From positions 1 to 5,426 of the forward strand of contig JAJDBL010000445.1 in the NCBI GenBank assembly GCA_029261375.1: DNA of 5,426 nucleotides, in the 5' to 3' direction. The notes beneath the pieces were generated by a model. That model was given only the letters and a program-made list of their open reading frames with translations. It made no database searches and was not told where the DNA came from. The position numbers and the translations under genes were made by a program. Positions 1 through 4,169 of the stretch are shown piece by piece. Numbering within the stretch: position 1 is the first letter of the stretch; each line of letters starts with the position of its first letter. Origin of the DNA: Nitrospirales bacterium (GTDB taxonomy: Bacteria; Nitrospirota; Nitrospiria; Nitrospirales; UBA2166).

Positions 1-658
1 CGCCTTTTGGAATCCCAATGTCCGCTAGCCACAACTCTCCCGTTGTTCGTGAACCGAGTCCGGTTTTTGGAAGGGCTAACGTCATAGTTCGTGTGGCATT
101 GATGAACTCACCCGGAGTGTCGCCGGTCGTTGAATCAACGCCTGAGGGAATATCAAGCGACAGGATTGGCACATTGCATGTGTTCGCCCACTGAATCAGC
201 TTGGCAGTCATGCCGGTCGGTGCGCCCTTCAAGCTGTATCCGACAAGCGCATCAATGATCAGATCTAGCGTGATACTTGCCAGCTGATCGATCTCGCACT
301 CTTTGCCATGAGTTGATTGAAATATTGTTCGTTGATAGGCAGGGACGTCTCCAAGTTTTTTTGGCGAACTTAGACAAAGATGAACGTCAATTGTTTGACT
401 TCGATTCGCGAGATGTCTCGCCGCACAGATCCCTCCTCCGCCATTTCCACCGGAGCCTGCAAGCACCACAACTGTGGCATCGTTCCATGGTTTATCGAGC
501 ATATCTATTGCGGCTAATGCGAGATTACGTCCCGCATTCTCCATCATTTGGTAAAGGTTCGGGCCCGTTTCTTCGATCGCAATGCGGTCGAGTTCTCGCA
601 TCTGTTTCTGCGTCACGGCAGGTACAGTTATGCCGGTGTTTGTCCGATACTGATTCAT
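1..658 (-). CDS. NAD(P)H-hydrate epimerase (YjeF_N domain), 3' end cut by window edge
   Basis: The minus-strand frame from ATG at 658 is open for 219 codons to the left edge without a stop, so the C-terminus lies outside the window. The family interconverts R and S epimers of hydrated NAD(P)H so that the S-specific dehydratase can repair it in the cytoplasm. Family signatures are in order: MMENAG (residues 38-43), the phosphate/nucleotide loop GSGGNGGGG (68-76) followed by AARHL, DLIIDALVG (132-140), and LDIPSGVD (168-175) with D169 at the expected catalytic aspartate. ADIGIP (212-217) normally lies near the end of the domain, so probably only a few codons are missing if it is a stand-alone epimerase; a fused ADP/ATP-dependent dehydratase domain, as in bifunctional Nnr, cannot be excluded. 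The loop has Gly where E. coli-type members have NGGDG. The ATG is preceded by GAGAGAAG about 7 nt upstream. It is divergent from the lytic transglycosylase. Confidence 0.9.
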   Translation of the reverse strand, partial: MNQYRTNTGITVPAVTQKQMRELDRIAIEETGPNLYQMMENAGRNLALAAIDMLDKPWNDATVVVLAGSGGNGGGGICAARHLANRSQTIDVHLCLSSPKKLGDVPAYQRTIFQSTHGKECEIDQLASITLDLIIDALVGYSLKGAPTGMTAKLIQWANTCNVPILSLDIPSGVDSTTGDTPGEFINATRTMTLALPKTGLGSRTTGELWLADIGIPKG

Positions 659-692
659 ACGAAAACTTCTCTCATCGTGCGTCGAGAACGGG

Positions 693-721
693 TTGACGAT
701 TCGGGTGGGTGATTGTACCAT
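693..721 (+). promoter_or_regulatory. Candidate sigma-70 promoter for the lytic transglycosylase gene
   Basis: TTGACG (693-698; 5 of 6 to TTGACA) is followed after exactly 17 nt by TACCAT (716-721; 4 of 6 to TATAAT). The predicted transcript would start near 728 and have a leader of about 75 nt before ATG 803. The -10 overlaps the minus-strand TACAAT by two bases, so the two divergent promoters would compete for polymerase. This is inferred from consensus match and position only. Confidence 0.4.
712..717 (-). promoter_or_regulatory. Candidate extended -10 element for the epimerase gene
   Basis: Read on the minus strand the sequence is TGGTACAAT: TACAAT matches TATAAT at 5 of 6 positions and carries the TGn extension. 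No good -35 lies 17-18 nt upstream, which is compatible with an extended -10 promoter. The implied start would leave a leader of roughly 45 nt before the ATG at 658. This is pattern matching only. Confidence 0.35.
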
Positions 722-771
722 CGGCTGCGAGAGAATGATCCGATTGATCTCACGAATGACCTTCCATTACA

Positions 772-784
772 CGACACCGTGTCG
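772..784. repeat. Perfect 13-bp inverted repeat in the transglycosylase leader
   Basis: CGACAC and GTGTCG are perfect 6-bp arms around a single central C. The repeat lies downstream of the candidate promoter and about 18 nt before the start codon. It could be a repressor-type operator or a chance palindrome; a one-base loop makes an RNA hairpin of the full arms impossible, though a shorter stem is possible. Confidence 0.3.
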
Positions 785-802
785 CATCCACGGGAGACAC
801 TC

Positions 803-1732
803 ATGAAACATGCTGGCATGATATTCGTCTCTCTTTTTCTTTCTGTTTCTACCGTCCTTCTTGTCGATTCTTTTACCCTCGGTCAATCAAGTGATAGCGG
901 TACCGACGGATACAATGAGGAACAGTACGCTCTCTATCCTGCCGTCCCTAGGGTTCCAGATAAGATGGTGTTTGGTGGGGAACCGATGGATCTCTCCGAT
1001 AACCGTATTCGTGAACGCGTTGAACGCGAGTTTTACGATTTTCTTGAGGCGTCGGACAGCATTATTGTCGCAAAGCGCACAGGCCGTTGTTTTCCGCCAG
1101 TGGAGAAGATGCTCGCCGAAGCCGGAATGCCTGACGATTTGAAATACATCCTGGTAGTCGAAAGTAAGTGCGTCGACAATGCGGTCTCAAGTGCGAAAGC
1201 GGTGGGACCGTGGCAGTTTATACGCTCGACAGGACGCAACTACAAACTCACCATCAACGGCTGGAAAGATGAGCGACGAGACCTACATCTCGCGACGCAG
1301 GCCGCCATCAAGTTCTTGCGAACCCTTCGGGAGAAAAATTTCGAAAGTTGGCCTCTTGCCCTCGCCGCGTACAACACCGGAGGGAAGCGCGTTCGCAGGG
1401 CCATGCGAGATCAGAAATCTAGTAACTATTTTGACTTATATCTTTCGAACGAAACCATGCGCTATGTTCCGCGAATTCTTGCGGCGAAAGAGATTTTCTC
1501 TAACCCCGGCCGGCACTTCGGCCTCGGTCCTGACGATCTCTGGAAGCCGATTCCATTCGAACAGATTACCGTCAAGGTAAAAGCCAAGCGCAAAAACCTC
1601 GCTGCCATTGCAGAAGATAACGGAACCCATCTTCTCTATGTGAAACAACTTAACCCTGGGTTCCGCAGGGCATACCTGCCTCGCGGAACGCATACCATCA
1701 GAATCCCGTCTTCCGAACCCAGCGAAATTTAG
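803..1732 (+). CDS. Exported MltD-like lytic transglycosylase (SLT domain), lacking LysM repeats
   Basis: This 309-residue protein is predicted to cleave the MurNAc-GlcNAc bond of peptidoglycan, leaving 1,6-anhydro-MurNAc, in the periplasm. An N-terminal signal segment (about residues 1-27, KHAG then a hydrophobic run) is followed by a short linker and a GH23/SLT fold: catalytic glutamate E120 in VVESKC, GPWQFI at 135-140, and AAYNTG at 188-193. The C-terminal stretch (LAAIAEDNGT, then VKQLNPGFRRAYLPRGTHTIRIP) matches the region that in MltD proteins joins the catalytic domain to LysM repeats, but the protein ends there; E. coli MltD is about 450 residues. ATG 803 is chosen because CGGGAGA lies about 6 nt upstream and it begins the signal peptide; the frame also opens at TTG 713, which would bury the signal under 30 polar residues. 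It is monocistronic by layout, with the downstream gene convergent. Confidence 0.9.
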   Translation: MKHAGMIFVSLFLSVSTVLLVDSFTLGQSSDSGTDGYNEEQYALYPAVPRVPDKMVFGGEPMDLSDNRIRERVEREFYDFLEASDSIIVAKRTGRCFPPVEKMLAEAGMPDDLKYILVVESKCVDNAVSSAKAVGPWQFIRSTGRNYKLTINGWKDERRDLHLATQAAIKFLRTLREKNFESWPLALAAYNTGGKRVRRAMRDQKSSNYFDLYLSNETMRYVPRILAAKEIFSNPGRHFGLGPDDLWKPIPFEQITVKVKAKRKNLAAIAEDNGTHLLYVKQLNPGFRRAYLPRGTHTIRIPSSEPSEI

Positions 1733-1744
1733 ACCTACTCTCCG

Positions 1745-1766
1745 GAACCTCCGCTAGGAGCGGTTC
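1745..1766. repeat. Inverted repeat just after the transglycosylase stop; possible weak terminator
   Basis: Two alternative stems can form: outer GAACC/GGTTC (1745-1749 with 1762-1766), or inner CCGCT/AGCGG (1751-1755 with 1759-1763) with a three-base loop. It begins 12 nt after the stop codon, where a terminator is expected. The following bases (TCGCTTCATTCGG) are not T-rich enough for a standard intrinsic terminator. Confidence 0.3.
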
Positions 1767-1880
1767 TCGCTTCATTCGGTTCCTCTCACAACATAGCAAA
1801 GACCACTGGGAACCCGCGGGAACATCCTCAGAGGACATGCAATAGATTTTGGTGCGCCGGTCGGCAACAGAGACCTCACG

Positions 1881-1901
1881 GCTTGGCTTTCCACGCCAAG
1901 C
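1881..1901. repeat. Perfect 7-bp stem hairpin in the convergent spacer
   Basis: GCTTGGC (1881-1887) and GCCAAGC (1895-1901) form a perfect stem with a 7-nt loop. It lies about 60 nt past the stop of paralogue A and about 150 nt past that of the transglycosylase, so it could slow transcription from either side. There is no T run on either strand, so intrinsic termination is not supported. Confidence 0.35.
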
Positions 1902-1962
1902 GGAACCCAACCCTGCCATCGAAGGCTATGATTCTGGAAAATGCGATCCGGAGTGGGTATTG

Positions 1963-2754
1963 CTACTTACAGCAGCGATACCATTTGATCGCGTAGGGGC
2001 GATCGCTGGGCCAGGCGTGGCTCTCCGTCGCACAACGGTAGTAACCACGGTCGATGGAGGCGAAGACTCTCGACGAGGTTTCAAATACCCAATTTGCCAA
2101 CCACTCTGATTCATTTTTGGGAGGCGGCAATTGCTCCACTCTATTCGCCGGAGACGAGTCGCAGGCATCAAGCCACTCTGTGTTCGTACAGAGCCGTTTT
2201 TCCTGAGCTTCACACGCCTCGGTTGACGCGTACCAACTCACCCGGCTTCGTACTGGAATCGTGTCGATACAGAAGGTTCCAAGATCACTCATATCTTCTG
2301 GGCACGCCGGGCGGAAACCGACCGTTCCGGTTGCGGACATCATCTGTCGCGGCGGAACGAGTTCGTCCCCGGACGGTGTCAAGACACGGAGCCACCGTGG
2401 CGCGTCGGGAAACAGCGCATCTATTCCTCCGGGAACAGTTGAAAACGAGGTTACGGTTCCCAGCAGGGCATGAAACGAGCCATTCGGGGCAACGATGAGG
2501 TCTTGGGTTTCACGCCACAGTTCGTTTCCCTCATCCTCGGCGTCATAGAGAGCAAAGGTGAACGACGTGATCTTGCCTTGCAGTGCGGGAATGGCTGGTT
2601 CAGGAAGTTGGCCTTGGTAGTGAATGATAGGGCTCACATCATCCCCATCACCGGCAAGGGTCGGAGTTACATCGTGAATCACGAACAAGGAGAGGAAAAG
2701 GGTAGCGAGACTGACAATTCGAATCAGTGGTTTCAGAGACAGCTGAGGTATCAT
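1963..2754 (-). CDS. Exported two-domain protein: surface-type beta domain plus condensed FGE/SUMF1-like Cys8 domain (paralogue A)
   Basis: 263 residues; function unknown. A signal peptide (about 1-34, ending PTLA) leads into an N-terminal domain (about 43-140). Its pattern IHYQGQLPEP, FALYDAEDEGNELWRETQ, NGSFHALLG, RWLRV and ELVPPRQ resembles a beta-rich module that recurs in bacterial surface and tail-fibre-like proteins. The C-terminal domain (151-263) opens with CPEDM and FCID, continues with KRLCTNTEWLDACD (186-199) and ends with DRGYYRC (235-241) and YRCC (259-262). These resemble pieces of the FGE-sulfatase/SUMF1 C-type-lectin-like fold, compressed to about 113 residues against roughly 250 in the family. 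Eight cysteines (151, 162, 181, 189, 198, 241, 261, 262) are all shared with paralogue B, suggesting periplasmic disulfides. GGGGAG lies 6 nt before the ATG. It follows paralogue B by 67 bp on the same strand, so cotranscription is likely. The fold assignment is from remembered motifs; an enzymatic role is not supported. Confidence 0.75.
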   Translation of the reverse strand: MIPQLSLKPLIRIVSLATLFLSLFVIHDVTPTLAGDGDDVSPIIHYQGQLPEPAIPALQGKITSFTFALYDAEDEGNELWRETQDLIVAPNGSFHALLGTVTSFSTVPGGIDALFPDAPRWLRVLTPSGDELVPPRQMMSATGTVGFRPACPEDMSDLGTFCIDTIPVRSRVSWYASTEACEAQEKRLCTNTEWLDACDSSPANRVEQLPPPKNESEWLANWVFETSSRVFASIDRGYYRCATESHAWPSDRPYAIKWYRCCK

Positions 2755-2821
2755 GCCGATCTCCCCGCATCAACCCAGGACAAAGAAACTAACGCGGCTG
2801 CGTGGATGTCAATGAGGGTGT

Positions 2822-3268
2822 TTACTTAGAAATACAACAGCGAAATGGGCGGCCAATCAGCGGCCAGTCGCTCGGTCGAGGTCCACTTCCGGTTCGACAG
2901 CGGTAATAACCCCTATCGACCGCGTCAAACACCTTTTCTGATGTCTCATAGACCCATTTATTCAGCCATTCTGATTTCTTATTTGGCATTTGAACAATGC
3001 CGTTATGCGGAAACGCGTCGCACGCGTCAAGCCACTCATCGGTGGAACACAGGCGTTCGCCACGCTGCTCGCACACATCCGCAGCCTTGTACCAATTGGT
3101 CTTTTTTTCTTGTGGCTGACGGTCAATACAGAACTCCCCTTGATCAACCATGTCGGCTGGGCAGGTCATATTTGTGCCCTCTGCCGCCCATCCCTGTGTG
3201 AGAGGCGTCATTGCAAGGATTATGGCTCCAACAAGTACTACGGTGCATCTGCGTAGGCTATGCGTCAT
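2822..3268 (-). CDS. Small exported condensed FGE/SUMF1-like Cys8 protein (paralogue B)
   Basis: 148 residues; function unknown. A signal peptide (about 1-29, cleavage likely near GWAA) is followed almost at once by a single domain (36-148) that aligns along its whole length with the C-terminal domain of paralogue A, with about half of the residues identical and one two-residue gap. Shared blocks are CPxDM, FCID, ERLC/KRLC, EWLDACD, SEWL, WVxETS, VDRGYYRC/IDRGYYRC, PSD and RCC. Cysteines 36, 47, 66, 74, 83, 124, 144 and 145 match all eight of A. Cys8 falls in the signal peptide without a lipobox. AGGA lies 8 nt before the ATG. The gene starts 42 bp after the His-rich protein's stop and precedes A, consistent with one transcript. 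It is the minimal version of the domain, which argues that the Cys8 unit folds alone. The terminal FRCC/YRCC recalls the closing GFRC motif of SUMF1-like proteins. Confidence 0.75.
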   Translation of the reverse strand: MTHSLRRCTVVLVGAIILAMTPLTQGWAAEGTNMTCPADMVDQGEFCIDRQPQEKKTNWYKAADVCEQRGERLCSTDEWLDACDAFPHNGIVQMPNKKSEWLNKWVYETSEKVFDAVDRGYYRCRTGSGPRPSDWPLIGRPFRCCISK

Positions 3269-3310
3269 TCAATGAGTCCTGCTCTGCCTTTCGAGGCCAA
3301 TGGTCATGTG

Positions 3311-3421
3311 TTAGTCGTGGGAATGTCCTGAGTCGTGACTTGGCGCATTATGACTGTCGTGGCTGGGGGCGTCATGGGAATGGGTTGGGGCCCCGTGGCT
3401 GTGAGAATCCAGGCGATAATG
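3311..3421 (-). repeat. Imperfect coding repeats for the His/Ser/Asp/Ala/Pro tail
   Basis: This stretch encodes residues 212-248 of the His-rich protein. Units such as HGAPTHSHD, APSHDSHN and APSHDSGHSHD recur with small changes, giving a degenerate 8-11 residue periodicity. Such coding repeats may gain or lose units by slippage, so tail length may vary between strains. This is a reading of the protein, not a computed repeat score. Confidence 0.55.
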
Positions 3422-4057
3422 ATCGGTGTTCTGACTATCGAGCTGCACTTTGTCGAAGGCAGCATGTTCTCCGAGGCCACAGTATTTGTTGGGCATGTGA
3501 ACATAGGCTTTGGTGTCAGGCTCTCCGTCTTCCGTGAGCATTTCGGCAAGATACCCTTCGGCTTTTTGACGGATGGTCGCGGATACACGAGCGTGATTCA
3601 CGGCGTCTTTGATATGGGCTGTACCCCCGCGAAGCCCTGAAACCATATGGATATGATGGGTGTGAATCATTCCCTCATGCGCGTTGTGGATAGATGATTT
3701 TACGTGACAAATCGTTTCTTCGCCAAGCCCGCGAAGCTTTCGACTTGCTGTCGAGGAACGCTGAATTCCGGCGACAATATCAATAACTTTCTTTCCTGTG
3801 GCCACCAAACCCTGTCCTGCCTTGCGAGCCTTATCCCCCTCTGCACGTGCTTTTTTGATGCCTGGAACCGTTTGCGCGCGGTTCATGTGCAGAACCAAGG
3901 CCTGATGGCCCGCCGCCATCTCCTTCAATATGCCCTGGGCTTTTTCGATCTCCGTATTCAGTGCGGGGTCTTTCGCGGCTACCGCTGTTCCTGAGAATCC
4001 AAACAGCATTGCCAGAACAACGCTCGCGGCCTGAAGTGTCCTGAGTGTCCTCATCAT
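3311..4057 (-). CDS. Exported protein with histidine-rich C-terminal tail, candidate metal binder
   Basis: 248 residues; no family recognised with confidence. A signal peptide (about 1-28, ending GTAVAA) precedes a body (about 30-180) that looks largely alpha-helical, rich in Lys, Ala and Glu, with an internal histidine cluster around HEGMIHTHHIHM and further histidines in AHIKDAVNHA. Residues 212-248 form a low-complexity tail of 10 His in 37 residues, built on imperfect repeats of APSHDS and SHSH type and ending GHSHD. Such tails bind Zn, Ni, Cu or Co in many proteins; the exported helical, His-rich character recalls SmbP-like small metal-binding proteins, but homology is not claimed. Cysteines 117 (TICH) and 193 (KYCG) are the only two in the mature part and could pair; there is no CxxCH haem site. 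GAGAGG lies 8 nt before the ATG; a second ATG follows immediately. It sits between the cupredoxin gene and the FGE-like pair. Confidence 0.75.
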   Translation of the reverse strand: MMRTLRTLQAASVVLAMLFGFSGTAVAAKDPALNTEIEKAQGILKEMAAGHQALVLHMNRAQTVPGIKKARAEGDKARKAGQGLVATGKKVIDIVAGIQRSSTASRKLRGLGEETICHVKSSIHNAHEGMIHTHHIHMVSGLRGGTAHIKDAVNHARVSATIRQKAEGYLAEMLTEDGEPDTKAYVHMPNKYCGLGEHAAFDKVQLDSQNTDHYRLDSHSHGAPTHSHDAPSHDSHNAPSHDSGHSHD

Positions 4058-4107
4058 TTGGCTTGCCTCTCTTTACAGTTGGAACTAAAACAATTGGACC
4101 GAATAGA

Positions 4108-4133
4108 ACAAGGGGGGCCGAAGCCCCCCTTGT
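4108..4133 (-). terminator. Intrinsic terminator of the cupredoxin gene, UUCG tetraloop
   Basis: On the minus strand an 11-bp perfect stem (ACAAGGGGGGC paired with GCCCCCCTTGT) closes on the exceptionally stable C(UUCG)G tetraloop and runs into a T-rich tail, TTGTTCTATT. It begins 36 nt after the TAA of the cupredoxin gene and ends about 50 nt before the next start codon, so it should cut most transcription before the His-rich gene. Confidence 0.85.
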
Positions 4134-4169
4134 CTTTCGGTCACGCCGCCGAAATTCTTGAGGCGACGA

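Larger units (their letters stand above)
1733..1962. other. Convergent intergenic spacer without a credible gene
   Basis: This 230-bp stretch separates the stop of the plus-strand transglycosylase from the stop of the minus-strand paralogue A. Short open frames exist on both strands but show no family resemblance or plausible ribosome binding site. It holds two inverted repeats, listed separately, neither followed by a convincing T run. Confidence 0.6.

Noticed and set aside
277..696. Plus-strand open frame of 139 codons at the left end
   Set aside because: It lies antisense to the epimerase, whose family motifs are unmistakable on the minus strand; the plus-strand product shows no recognisable features.
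713..802. Upstream TTG start adding 30 residues to the transglycosylase
   Set aside because: The added residues are polar and would mask the signal peptide; ATG 803 has a well-placed ribosome binding site, and 713 overlaps the promoter candidates.
1849..2109. Plus-strand open frame running from the spacer into paralogue A
   Set aside because: No ribosome binding site or family resemblance; more than half is antisense to the well-supported paralogue A.
2094..2498. Plus-strand open frames over the FGE-like genes (also around 2470-2829 and 2845-3201)
   Set aside because: They are antisense shadows of two genes whose protein-level similarity to each other proves the minus-strand frames.
2792..2803. 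Short hairpin with a T-rich tail on the minus strand between paralogues B and A
   Set aside because: The stem is only 4 bp (ACGC/GCGT) and too weak to call a terminator.
3311..3421. Repeated short motifs considered as a CRISPR or intergenic repeat array
   Set aside because: The repetition is at protein level (His/Ser/Asp/Ala/Pro units) inside an open reading frame; there are no identical direct repeats with unique spacers.
3701..3712. TICH in the His-rich protein considered as a haem c site
   Set aside because: Only one cysteine is present; the CxxCH motif is incomplete and no other candidate occurs in the protein.
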